From NCBI GenBank assembly GCA_015654475.1, contig JAATGV010000006.1, positions 1 to 64,000 of the forward strand: DNA of 64,000 nt, in the 5' to 3' direction. The DNA is from Actinomycetales bacterium. GTDB taxonomy: Bacteria > Actinomycetota > Actinomycetes > Actinomycetales > Microbacteriaceae. The notes under the pieces were generated by a model. It was not told where the DNA came from, ran no database searches, and worked only from the letters and a program-made list of their open reading frames with translations. The position numbers were made by a program, and so were the translations under genes. Positions 16,494-24,383 of this stretch are shown here, one piece after another. The stretch's first letter is position 1. Each line of letters opens with the position of its first letter.

Positions 16494-17723
16494 GTGACAA
16501 AACCGACCGACTCTCGCGACTTCTCCTTCACCATCCACAATCGGCTCGACCATGGCAACTACGGGTCGCTCGGCCGCACTGGCACGATCCACACGCCGCA
16601 CGGCGACATCCAGACTCCCGCATTCATCCCTGTCGGCACTAAAGCGACAGTCAAAGCAGTATTGCCCGAAACTATGGCTGAGTTGGGTGCGCAGGCTTTG
16701 CTGGCCAACGCGTATCACCTCTATCTACAACCGGGTGACGACATCGTTGAGGCGGCCGGAGGCCTATCGCGTTTTATGAACTGGCCCGGCCCGACCTTCA
16801 CTGACAGCGGCGGGTTTCAGGTTATGAGCCTGGGTGTGGGTTTCAAGAAGGTGCTTGCCATGGATGCGAGCGCCCAAGACGACGACGTCATTGCAGACGG
16901 CAAGCAGCGACTTGCGCATGTTGACGACGATGGTGTGACATTTCGGTCGCACCTGGATGGCAGCAGCCACCGGTTCACTCCGGAGGTGTCGATGCGTATC
17001 CAACACCGCCTCGGCGCCGACATCATGTTCGCGTTTGACGAACTCACCACGCTTCGAAACACTCGCAGTTATCAGGAGTCGTCGCTTGAACGTACCCGCC
17101 AATGGGCCATTCGGTGCATTGACGAGCATCAACGGCTTGCTGTCGAGCGCGCAGATCGGCCATACCAGGCCCTGTTCGGAGTCTTGCAGGGTGCGAACTA
17201 TGAGGATCTGCGACGCAAGGCCGCGCGTGATCTTGGTGGGATGGACTTCGATGGCTTCGGGCTTGGAGGTGCACTAGAGAAGACGCGTATGGGGGAGATC
17301 CTGTCATGGATGGCGCAGGAACTTCCCGAGAACAAGCCTCGGCATTTGCTTGGCATCAGTGAACCTGAAGACTTTTTCGAGGCCATTGAGGCGGGTGCCG
17401 ACACATTCGATTGTGTCAACCCGTCTCGTGTGGCACGCAATGCCGCCATCTATACGGCGACGGGCCGCTATAACGTGACGCGAGCGGAGAACCGGCGCAA
17501 CTTCGGTCCTCTTGAGGACGGCTGCGATTGCTACACGTGCGCAAACTATTCGCGCGCATACCTCCATCACCTCTTCAAGGCGAAGGAGGTGCTGGCGTCG
17601 ACAATCGCGACGATCCACAACGAACGGTTCACTGTGCGACTGGTTGATCGGATTCGCGCAGCTATTGACTCCGGGGATTATGCGGCATTCAAGGCCGACT
17701 TCCTCGGTGGTTGGTTGGGCTGA
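16494..17723 (+). CDS. tgt: Queuine tRNA-ribosyltransferase
   Basis: Tgt exchanges guanine 34 in GUN-anticodon tRNAs for queuine or preQ1. The 409-residue product shows the family core: TFTDSGGFQVMS (Asp), FDELTTL, GVLQGANYEDLR, GFGLGGALEKTRMGEILSW and the catalytic Asp in DTFDCVNPSRVARNA. The C-terminal zinc site is CDCYTCANYSRAYLHHLF. The frame is open upstream to 16326 but coding resemblance begins near GTG 16494, where the protein reads VTKPTDSRDFSFTIHN. The neighbouring convergent gene encodes a queuosine-precursor transporter, which points to salvage of the base. Confidence 0.96.
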   Translation: MTKPTDSRDFSFTIHNRLDHGNYGSLGRTGTIHTPHGDIQTPAFIPVGTKATVKAVLPETMAELGAQALLANAYHLYLQPGDDIVEAAGGLSRFMNWPGPTFTDSGGFQVMSLGVGFKKVLAMDASAQDDDVIADGKQRLAHVDDDGVTFRSHLDGSSHRFTPEVSMRIQHRLGADIMFAFDELTTLRNTRSYQESSLERTRQWAIRCIDEHQRLAVERADRPYQALFGVLQGANYEDLRRKAARDLGGMDFDGFGLGGALEKTRMGEILSWMAQELPENKPRHLLGISEPEDFFEAIEAGADTFDCVNPSRVARNAAIYTATGRYNVTRAENRRNFGPLEDGCDCYTCANYSRAYLHHLFKAKEVLASTIATIHNERFTVRLVDRIRAAIDSGDYAAFKADFLGGWLG

Positions 17724-17855
17724 GGTCGGGTTGAGCTGGCGCTATTCTTGCGTGCCGCACGTGCGTGAGATGGCCTGCTGGGTTTGCGGGAGGCGCCTAG
17801 CTAGAGAAGCGGCACCTCGGGGACGAGCACGCGAGTCGCCATTGGGCAGGTGAGG

Positions 17856-18677
17856 TTACGCCGTGAGCGCGTAACTGGGCTCGCGGCGCTTGAACCACCG
17901 AATTAGTGGATACGTGATGGGCAGCATTGCGGCCTCGACTGCAGTTTTATAGAGGAACCCTAGGACCACGTAGTTTGCACACTCGCCGAACGTCGTGAAT
18001 CCGATGAGTGGCGCCGCGATGGAGCAGAAGATGAGTGTGTCGGCGAACTCTCCCACTATGGTCGAACCGATTAGCCGTGCCCACATGTGCTTTGCGTTGG
18101 TGCGACGCTTCATTACTACGACAACGAGCGAGTTCAGAGTCTGCCCAACGATAAACCCGGCGATGCTGGCGATCAGGATCAGGGGGACCAGTCCGAGGAC
18201 GGTCTCGAACGATTCTTGACCGGTGTAATACTCGGCGCCGGGTAACACGATCACCAGTTGAAATGTGACGGCCCCGAGGATGGCGATGGCAAAGCCGAGG
18301 ATGATCGCCTGTCGCGTGGCCTTGAATCCGTAGACTTCGCTGAGTATGTCGCCGAGAACGTATGCGAGGGGAAACAGGATGAATCCACCGTCGGTGTTGA
18401 TGGGGAAGTCGCCGATTGGCCCGAACGTGACGCCCTTGGTTGCGCTGATGTTTGAAATGAGTAGCAGAGAGGCGAAGATCGCAATAGTTGTTGCATAGTA
18501 GGGGCTGCCACTCGATGCAAAGGTGGTCCCTGCAGTCCTGTTAGAGGGGGCGGGGCTGACACTGACATCGTTCTGGACTGACACGGCATCTTCTGTGAGC
18601 GGCTGTGAGGTGATGGGCACGTCCGCTTCGCTGTTTGCGATTGGGGTGTTGGGCTGGCGGGGGTTTTCTGCGATCAC
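17856..18677 (-). CDS. yhhQ: Queuosine precursor transporter (YhhQ/VUT family)
   Basis: A 273-residue membrane protein of the VUT_1 family that imports queuosine precursors. About residues 1-58 are a polar, Ser/Thr-rich N-terminal extension, then six to seven membrane segments. Family motifs are present: SNISATKGVTFGPIG, GFILFPLAYVLGDILSEVYGFKATRQAI and GEFADTLIFCSIA. AAGGAA precedes the GTG start. It is convergent with tgt, 132 bp apart with no strong terminator visible. No preQ1 riboswitch fold is recognisable upstream. The long N-terminal tail is longer than in E. coli YhhQ. Confidence 0.92.
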   Translation of the reverse strand: MIAENPRQPNTPIANSEADVPITSQPLTEDAVSVQNDVSVSPAPSNRTAGTTFASSGSPYYATTIAIFASLLLISNISATKGVTFGPIGDFPINTDGGFILFPLAYVLGDILSEVYGFKATRQAIILGFAIAILGAVTFQLVIVLPGAEYYTGQESFETVLGLVPLILIASIAGFIVGQTLNSLVVVVMKRRTNAKHMWARLIGSTIVGEFADTLIFCSIAAPLIGFTTFGECANYVVLGFLYKTAVEAAMLPITYPLIRWFKRREPSYALTA

Positions 18678-18794
18678 GGTTGTTGTTCCTTGGGCGCTTG
18701 CACATCTCGGTGGTGGGTGGGGCGGTGTCTGCGATAACGGTGGTGCGAGGTCGGCCGAACGGCGAAGATCCGTGCGTGCCTGGGCGTACGGAGG

Positions 18795-19220
18795 CTAGAT
18801 GCGGATATCCGGTTGGGAGCCGAGTAGGAAGAGGCGCCCCGTTATCTCTGTCGGTTGAATGCTGACGAGGTTCATTTTGATTGTCGGTATCCAGGAATCG
18901 AGTCCTGAACGTTCGGCGGCACGTTCTTCTTCTTCATCGTCGATGAGACGGGCATCACCTTTCACTACGACACTCCACGCCGAGGTGTCTGTGTATCCAT
19001 CTATTTCGAAGGCGACGAGCGGGTTTGTCACGCTCGCGGCCAACTTAGAACCCTCTGCAGTTCGAAAAAGCAGTTTCTTGCCGTAGTACGCGTAGTTGAT
19101 GGGAAAGATGTCTGGCTGGGCACCGACGCTCACTGCGAGGCGCCCGAGCGTGTGATTCTCGAGTAGGCGTTCGCACTGTTCCTCGCTGAGAGGCGTGACG
19201 GGATTGGTGCTATCTGGCAT
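18795..19220 (-). CDS. Pyridoxamine 5'-phosphate oxidase-like flavin split-barrel protein
   Basis: A 141-residue protein with the PPOX/split-barrel pattern: LGRLAVSVGAQPDIFPINYAYYGKKLLFRT, then SVTNPLVAFEIDGYTDTSAWSVVVKGDARLI. Proteins of this group bind FMN, F420 or heme, and many are uncharacterised actinobacterial reductases. The ATG lacks a ribosome-binding site, but TAGAAT lies six bases upstream (19227-19232), indicating a leaderless message. It is divergent from the NUDIX-like gene, with back-to-back promoters. Confidence 0.85.
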   Translation of the reverse strand: MPDSTNPVTPLSEEQCERLLENHTLGRLAVSVGAQPDIFPINYAYYGKKLLFRTAEGSKLAASVTNPLVAFEIDGYTDTSAWSVVVKGDARLIDDEEEERAAERSGLDSWIPTIKMNLVSIQPTEITGRLFLLGSQPDIRI

Positions 19221-19226
19221 GACGTT

Positions 19227-19270
19227 ATTCTATGGCGCTGGTTCGAAATGGCGCATGGCTCCCCCATAAT
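19227..19270. promoter_or_regulatory. Divergent leaderless promoters
   Basis: On the minus strand TAGAAT (19227-19232) is six bases from the split-barrel ATG. On the plus strand TTCGAA (19242-19247), a 17-bp spacer and CATAAT (19265-19270) are six bases from the NUDIX-like ATG. Both genes therefore appear to start at or next to the first transcribed base. Confidence 0.65.
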
Positions 19271-19276
19271 AGGTGC

Positions 19277-19822
19277 ATGAGCTTTGTTGGCACGCCTGAC
19301 CCGAATTCCGGATGGCTCTCTGACGATGATCTGTATGTGGCCCGTCAGCAGCTGCCGATCCTCTACATCGAGGCGTTGCCTGTCCGGGTGGATGGCCGGG
19401 GAACTGTCACCGATGTCGGTCTGTTGTTGCGCGTGTCCGCAGCGGGCAACATCACTCGAACGTTGGTTTCCGGGCGAGTTCTTAAAGGCGAGGTCATACG
19501 TGATGCGTTGTTGCGTCATTTGGAAAAGGACCTCGGACCGATGGCTTTTCCGCAGATTCCGTTGTCGGCCGCTCCAGTGACTGTCGCCGAGTACTTTCCG
19601 TCGCCAAGCGTGACTGAACTTACCGATGAACGTCAGCACGCGGTTTCGCTTGTATATGTGGTGCCGGTTACGGGCACATGCGACCCGCGCCAGGACGCAT
19701 TGGAATTGTCTTGGTTGAGCCCGAGCCGGGTGCTATCCGAAGAGATAGCGGCCGATCTGGAGGGCGGTCGCGGTGCCGTAGTCGCTCGTGCTCTTGCCGC
19801 AATTGGGGTGACGGGCTCGTAG
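19277..19822 (+). CDS. NUDIX-like protein (DUF4916-type)
   Basis: A 181-residue protein resembling actinobacterial DUF4916/NUDIX-like proteins: WLSDDDLYVARQQLPILYIEALPVRVD, GLLLRVSAAGNITRTLVSGRVLKGE and a C-terminal QDALELSWLSP. The canonical NUDIX box (GX5EX7REUXEEXGU) is not intact, so pyrophosphatase activity is uncertain. The ATG at 19277 lies six bases after CATAAT. It is convergent with the lipoprotein gene of the type VII-like operon. Confidence 0.75.
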   Translation: MSFVGTPDPNSGWLSDDDLYVARQQLPILYIEALPVRVDGRGTVTDVGLLLRVSAAGNITRTLVSGRVLKGEVIRDALLRHLEKDLGPMAFPQIPLSAAPVTVAEYFPSPSVTELTDERQHAVSLVYVVPVTGTCDPRQDALELSWLSPSRVLSEEIAADLEGGRGAVVARALAAIGVTGS

Positions 19823-19900
19823 CAGCGGACGTGGTGCAGAGCTTGGCTCAGTCGTTGGACTAATCCCTTATTGGCTAGCGCCGATTGGCTTGCTCTGGAG

Positions 19901-20479
19901 CTAGAACCTCGCAAACGGGTCGAGCCCTTCTATGTACACGCATACGCTGAACCCTGACATCCGTAGCTCTGGGTAGCCGTTGGCCGAGGGGAACGCGCTG
20001 ACCAGATATTGGTACCCGTCTGGGGAGAACATCTCTAGCCTGCGTCGGTCGGCGTCGTTGTTTATTTCGGTGACTTTCCAGCCCGGCCGACTCTTCCACG
20101 ATTCCTCGATGGATGCGAGCAGCCCAAGAACGTCGGTCCCTTTCTTCAGTGTCTGCGTAATCGATCCCGGCCACGAGCCCGAGCTGTCGTTGGCGGGATC
20201 GCGCCCATCATTGCAGCCAAGCAACTCGCGGTCGTCGAGTGGGGCGAAGGTCTCTGTGATGGCTGAAGGCGGCGTCGTTGCGGCGAATTCGCGCAGTGTC
20301 GCAACCGTGGTCGCCTTTGCCTCGGTGATGGTTGTCGTTGCCGTCTGTGCATCCTGCGTGGAGCTTCCGGAGGTGCACCCCGACAGCGCACCGATGAGCG
20401 CGATGCTGACCGCCCAGGTCGCCGGGTTGATGCGCATCGTGCCAAGGCTGCGGGGGAACAGGGGGACGTTTGATCTCAT
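19901..20479 (-). CDS. Lipoprotein, possible immunity partner of the upstream hydrolase
   Basis: A 192-residue lipoprotein. A hydrophobic signal (AVSIALIGALSGC) ends in the lipobox LSGC, so the mature protein would be lipid-anchored outside the membrane. Past a Thr/Ala-rich linker there is a compact domain with two cysteines (LLGCND and FSVCVY) that could pair. Its ATG overlaps the stop of the upstream effector gene (ATGA), so the two are translationally coupled. No family is recognised. By position it could be an immunity lipoprotein protecting against the hydrolase, as in known type VII lipase toxin loci; this is inference. Confidence 0.8.
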   Translation of the reverse strand: MRSNVPLFPRSLGTMRINPATWAVSIALIGALSGCTSGSSTQDAQTATTTITEAKATTVATLREFAATTPPSAITETFAPLDDRELLGCNDGRDPANDSSGSWPGSITQTLKKGTDVLGLLASIEESWKSRPGWKVTEINNDADRRRLEMFSPDGYQYLVSAFPSANGYPELRMSGFSVCVYIEGLDPFARF

Positions 20480-22185
20480 TGGGTGCTTTCCTCAAGGGTG
20501 ATGTGTTTGAGCAGGTCTTCCAGCAATGGCTTGTTGCGCTCGGGGCCTTCTGCGCTTCGCGAGTGCCCATCGAATGGCTGTGGAAGCCACGCACCGTCGT
20601 CATAGCTGAACTGGGCGAAGGTGTCGTTTTCATGTGGCGTCCACTCCATCGCCTTTGCGTCATCTTTTGCGCTCGAGACGGCCGCCGGTGCCGCGTCGAG
20701 CACGTTGATGAAGTCGCTGTCGTATTGGAAGTGGGCGTACATCGTCGATGGATTGGGCTGCCATCCTGGTACAACGTACGATCCTGACAGCGAGGCGACG
20801 GTGTCGAAGGTTGAGCCGCTCGCCTCTGCGGCTGAAACAACTGTGAAGCCTGCGCTATGACCGACGGCATTCAGGCGCACTGTCGGGGAAAGGCTTGGGT
20901 CAATTGCGATCGTGTCGATGAATCCCGTCAGCTTCGTGCCGAGTTGCTTCAGTTTGTCTGAGTCGAGGTTCGATGCGGTCTCTCCATCGCCGAGCCACGA
21001 AATCCATGGTCCGTCTTTGTAGACAAGCGTGACGACATTCTCCTTGCTTTCCGTGTTGAGATAGGACCCGACTTGGGTCACTCCGTGGTTTGCGAAGCTC
21101 GCCATGTCGGTGCCGGTGCCTGGCACATAGAAGACGACATCTGTCGTTGTCGCACTCAGTTTGCCGATTATTTCGATGATGCGTTCGCCGTCCGGATCGT
21201 AGCTGACCAGAGATACCTCGCCGGTTGTCACCTTTGTGAGATAGCGAGCTAGCTCTTGTTCGCTGGCGTCGATACCGTCGCCCTGGATGATTCGCAGGTG
21301 GGCTGCGGCGTTCACTTTATTTGCGGCGACCCGGTCGAGCACGGGAATGCCATCGAGGTTTCCGATGAGTTTTGGCCAGGCGAGCACGAGAGCGGCCCGT
21401 TGGGCGGCTGTAAGGCCGAACCACACGTCCTGTGTCGCTTGGGGCGACCCCGCTTCGGTGAGCAATACGCCGAGACCGTACATAGTTGTCGGATCGAGGC
21501 GGGTGGATGCGATGGCGTACGTTACCGTGCGAGCGCGAGCTCCGTACTTGTCCATCCTGCGTCCAGTCGTCGTGCGGCAGAGCGCCTCGACGCATCGAGA
21601 GTTACTCTCGTGCCGTTCGCCGAGGAGAGCTGTGTGGACTTTTATGTCGGAGTCGATGGATGCGATGCACACTTCCCAGCGGTTTCGCAACTGGGAAAGC
21701 GTAGTACGAGTTGCATGGTCGATCCGCGGGTCGAGAAACTGGCTTGTCGTGCTGATCGGAAACGTGCGCCACGAGGCGACGGAATTGTGAGCTTCGGGCG
21801 GTAGCAGCTCAGAAAGGGCACGAACATTAGCCGCTACCGTCGCGAGGGTGATGAGATGGCCAGCCACCGAACGCCGTAGAGCGCGCTCGCGGTTTTCTAT
21901 TGCGCGAACCTCTCTGGCATAGCCCCGTAACGCGATCTCCGCCGCCCCAGCATCTGCACGCATCAGGCCTGACTGATCAACCGCAACATAAGATATCGCG
22001 TCGGCGATGGCACCCACGCTCAGGGCTAGTTGCGTATCGAGCTGCCTGATGGCGCTTCGAATGTCGCGATTGTAGGCAGCAAATTTTTCCTTCGCTTTGC
22101 CTAGCGATGTTGAGACGCCGCCGATATAGTCGGCGTCTCCGGCGGCGGCCCTTTCTGCGCCGAGCACGTCGTCCGCTGTGAGCAT
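20476..22185 (-). CDS. WXG-type helical N-terminus fused to alpha/beta hydrolase (DUF1023-like), putative T7SS effector
   Basis: A 569-residue two-part protein. Residues 1-230 are predicted mostly helical and lack a signal peptide, resembling LXG/WXG effector N-termini. The rest matches DUF1023 alpha/beta hydrolases: WFGLTAAQRAALVLAWP, IGNLDGIPVLDRVAANK, VVFYVPGTGTDMASF and the nucleophile elbow AVGHSAGFTV (Ser 444). A late GHSR (His 540) is a catalytic His candidate. The start is set at 22185 because AGGGGGG is well spaced from it; an ATG at 22191 is too close. It follows two small WXG100-like genes and overlaps the lipoprotein gene. Esterase or lipase activity and secretion are inferred. 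Confidence 0.82.
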   Translation of the reverse strand: MLTADDVLGAERAAAGDADYIGGVSTSLGKAKEKFAAYNRDIRSAIRQLDTQLALSVGAIADAISYVAVDQSGLMRADAGAAEIALRGYAREVRAIENRERALRRSVAGHLITLATVAANVRALSELLPPEAHNSVASWRTFPISTTSQFLDPRIDHATRTTLSQLRNRWEVCIASIDSDIKVHTALLGERHESNSRCVEALCRTTTGRRMDKYGARARTVTYAIASTRLDPTTMYGLGVLLTEAGSPQATQDVWFGLTAAQRAALVLAWPKLIGNLDGIPVLDRVAANKVNAAAHLRIIQGDGIDASEQELARYLTKVTTGEVSLVSYDPDGERIIEIIGKLSATTTDVVFYVPGTGTDMASFANHGVTQVGSYLNTESKENVVTLVYKDGPWISWLGDGETASNLDSDKLKQLGTKLTGFIDTIAIDPSLSPTVRLNAVGHSAGFTVVSAAEASGSTFDTVASLSGSYVVPGWQPNPSTMYAHFQYDSDFINVLDAAPAAVSSAKDDAKAMEWTPHENDTFAQFSYDDGAWLPQPFDGHSRSAEGPERNKPLLEDLLKHITLEESTQ

Positions 22186-22221
22186 CCCCATCCCCCCTAA
22201 AACTTCTGCCCCCGAAGTCCT

Positions 22222-22515
22222 CTACTGCAACTGCGCCGCTCGCGCCGCCATCCTGTCCTCTTCAGCGACACTTGCACTGAGAGCGCTCACCTCAGCTGCA
22301 CAGCCGTGGGCTGTATCGGCCAGAGCCGCGCTCGCAGCCTGCAGGTTTTTGACCACCTCTGTAAGGATGACGGCAACGGTATCATTTCCGACATCGCTTG
22401 ATGGGGTGCCTGTGGAAAACGATCGGAGTGCGTCGTTTCCGATCTCGTTGCCGGCTTGGTTGAGGATGCCAGCGGCGGTATTGAGCGAAGCGTGATCGAT
22501 TCGTATCTGTTGCAC
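22222..22515 (-). CDS. Small helical type VII secretion-associated protein (EspC-like)
   Basis: A 97-residue protein of two helical stretches around a short Gly/Ser/Thr-rich break (STGTPSSDVGND). It resembles the EspC/DUF2580 or WXG100-like partner proteins: LNTAAGILNQAGNEIGNDALRSF and VVKNLQAASAALADTAHGCAAEV. No WXG motif is present. GTG 22515 is chosen because GAGGAG lies six bases upstream. It sits 16 bp after the WXG100 gene and 36 bp before the hydrolase gene, as expected for a partner or targeting factor. Confidence 0.72.
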   Translation of the reverse strand: MQQIRIDHASLNTAAGILNQAGNEIGNDALRSFSTGTPSSDVGNDTVAVILTEVVKNLQAASAALADTAHGCAAEVSALSASVAEEDRMAARAAQLQ

Positions 22516-22531
22516 AGCGACTCCTCGGTGC

Positions 22532-22837
22532 CTATTGAGTGCGGATCTTCGCTGCGAGGTCTTTGTCGACCTGTTCCATCGCTTGTGCGGTCTGAGTGAG
22601 GTAGCTTCCGATGTCGCCCATACTGGCAATGAGTTTCTTGGCACTTGTGATGAAGGTGTCGGTGGCGTGGCCGAATCGCTCGGAGGCATGTTGGGTCACG
22701 AATCCTTGAGACACCAAGCCATGGATGAGCCCGCGCGCCGACTCTAGGTCTGCTTCGATCGTGCTCTTGTGTTTTTCTATTTTTCCTGCTGCGCTGGTCA
22801 TCTCGGCGTATGAGATGTTGACTCCGTGTGCGGCCAT
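22532..22837 (-). CDS. WXG100-family type VII secretion protein
   Basis: A 101-residue helical hairpin. The turn reads LVSQGFVTQHASERFG: the usual WXG is replaced by SQGF, a variant common in actinobacterial ESAT-6-like proteins, and the VTQHASERF region matches the family. GAAGGAG precedes the ATG. It is first in a four-gene operon with a second small helical protein, a hydrolase and a lipoprotein. Proteins of this type pair with effectors and carry them to the EccC/FtsK motor. Confidence 0.88.
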   Translation of the reverse strand: MAAHGVNISYAEMTSAAGKIEKHKSTIEADLESARGLIHGLVSQGFVTQHASERFGHATDTFITSAKKLIASMGDIGSYLTQTAQAMEQVDKDLAAKIRTQ

Positions 22838-23153
22838 TGGATGCTCCTTCTCTGTGGTTTGTGTGTGCCTCCGATGCTACGAACTCCGCGGTGGTCGCTG
22901 CGGCAGATGTTGCCTAATACTGAACAACTTTGGTCGATCTCGGGGATGTGAAGAACTCGCGCTTTGTGCCGTCATATGCGCCGTTGGGCTTGATGGGGAT
23001 GTTGGACTCGCCAATTGTGTAGTTAGTTGACGCAGTGGACACTAATTCCGCTTGTGTACGCGTACACTGAAAACGTTCAGGTCATTGCGGCCGTTCACGG
23101 CGGAACATCCACTAATCGTCGTACAGCCTTCTCTCGTGGTGAGGAATGACGTT
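22838..23153. other. Divergent intergenic region, WXG100 operon / TetR
   Basis: This 316-bp gap holds a GTTG-N12-CAAC dyad with an internal TATTAG on the WXG100 side and the TetR-type palindrome at 23054-23067 on the other. No further gene is seen. Confidence 0.6.
23054..23067. promoter_or_regulatory. TetR-type operator palindrome
   Basis: GTGTACGCGTACAC is a perfect 14-bp palindrome 87 bp upstream of the TetR start. The TACGCGTA core is of the kind bound by many TetR repressors, so autoregulation is likely. Confidence 0.65.
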
Positions 23154-23744
23154 GTGACTACAGAGTCCGGTGCATCTCGGGGCAGACCCCGTAGCGAGGA
23201 AGCGCGCAGTCGAATCCTTTCCGCTGCTGTGGAGCTTGTCCAGGCCGGCGGACTAGCAGCGGCGACGATGACAGCGGTTGCTGCGCGGGCAAAAGTCAGC
23301 AAGGTAACCGTCTACCGCTGGTGGTCTTCGCCGGGAGCCATCGTGCTCGAGGGTCTGCTCGACCGAGCCCATGCAACCATCGTCTCTCCTCCCGGCGCAA
23401 CGGCGCAGCAGGCGATGGCGCACCAAATTCATGCGCTCGTCGAGCTTTATCGCGACGACGAGACCGGCGCTATTATTCGCGCGATCACGTCGCGAAGCGA
23501 ATCGGATCCGCGACTTCGAGACGCATTCCGCAAGTATTGGCTGATGCCGCGACGCGTGGTCGCATCAGAGATTTTGCGTGAGGGCATTGCGGCCGGGGAG
23601 GTGCGCCCAGACATCAACATCGAAGCGAGTCTCGACCTGCTGTACGCCCCCGTGTACTTCCGTTTGATATACGAGCACCTGCCACTAGACGAAGATTTTG
23701 CTGCCCAGATCATGGACTTGTACAACGGTTTCATCACAACCTGA
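23154..23744 (+). CDS. TetR-family transcriptional regulator
   Basis: A 196-residue repressor. It opens with GRPRSEEARSRILSAAVELVQAGG, and the recognition helix ends VSKVTVYRWWSSPGAIVLEGL. The C-terminal part (RAITSRSESDPRLRDAFRKYWLMPRRVVASEILREGIAAGEVRPDI) matches the TetR_C_11-type ligand domain. GTG 23154 is preceded by GAGGAA. No divergent target other than the type VII-like operon is adjacent, so it may control itself, that operon or remote genes. Confidence 0.88.
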   Translation: MTTESGASRGRPRSEEARSRILSAAVELVQAGGLAAATMTAVAARAKVSKVTVYRWWSSPGAIVLEGLLDRAHATIVSPPGATAQQAMAHQIHALVELYRDDETGAIIRAITSRSESDPRLRDAFRKYWLMPRRVVASEILREGIAAGEVRPDINIEASLDLLYAPVYFRLIYEHLPLDEDFAAQIMDLYNGFITT

Positions 23745-23825
23745 GCCCGGGATCCCCGTCATATTCCTCCGTCTCTGTGTTGAATATCCGTCAATTCACA
23801 GCTTCTGACGCCTCAACTGCTGCAG

Positions 23826-24314
23826 TCACTGGGCGATATCGGCGTACTTGCCGTCGGTGACGGCGATCAGTCCATCTGGTGCAAGCTCGATGTCGAAACC
23901 GCGCCGCCCGCCAGACACAAAAATGGTGTCGAACAGCTGTGCCGTTTCGTCGAGCACTGTCGGCAGCGCCACTTTTTGTCCGATTGGGCTGATCCCGCCG
24001 ACAACATACCCTGTCTTGCGTTCGGCCTCAGCTGGGTCGGCCATCGACGCCTTCTTGCCGCCGAGCGCCGCAGCCATGTTTTTCAGGTTGAGTTTGCCTG
24101 AGACGGGGACGACGCCAACCGCGAGTGCGCCGTCGACAACCGTGACCAGTGTCTTGAACACCCGATCCGGGTCGATTCCGAGCTTGGCCGATGCTTCCGT
24201 ACCGAACTCGTGCATCGCCGCATCGTGGGTATATGAGTGCGGGGTGTAGGAAATTTGTGCGGCATCGAGTGCACGGGTTGCCTGGGTTATCGGTCCGCCG
24301 GTGGATGCGGGCAT
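23826..24314 (-). CDS. ybaK: Cys-tRNA(Pro) deacylase YbaK/EbsC
   Basis: A 162-residue trans-editing factor that removes Cys mischarged on tRNA-Pro. Family hallmarks are present: YTHDAAMHEFGTEASAKLGIDPDRVFKTLV (functional Lys in FKTL), LNLKNMAAALGGKKASMADPAEAERKTGYVVGGISPIGQKVALPTVLDE, and the C-terminal FVSGGRRGFDIELAPDGL. Length is typical of the family. It is convergent with the TetR gene and downstream of the MFS transporter on the same strand. Confidence 0.95.
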   Translation of the reverse strand: MPASTGGPITQATRALDAAQISYTPHSYTHDAAMHEFGTEASAKLGIDPDRVFKTLVTVVDGALAVGVVPVSGKLNLKNMAAALGGKKASMADPAEAERKTGYVVGGISPIGQKVALPTVLDETAQLFDTIFVSGGRRGFDIELAPDGLIAVTDGKYADIAQ

Positions 24315-24383
24315 GCCTGCTCCTGACTGTCTGGCTAGCGTGTTGACTGGGGTTGGGGATATCTGCAGACCGCGACCACAGGA

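Noticed and set aside
18678-18794. preQ1 riboswitch upstream of the queuosine-precursor transporter
   Set aside because: No matching aptamer core or pseudoknot could be drawn from the sequence.
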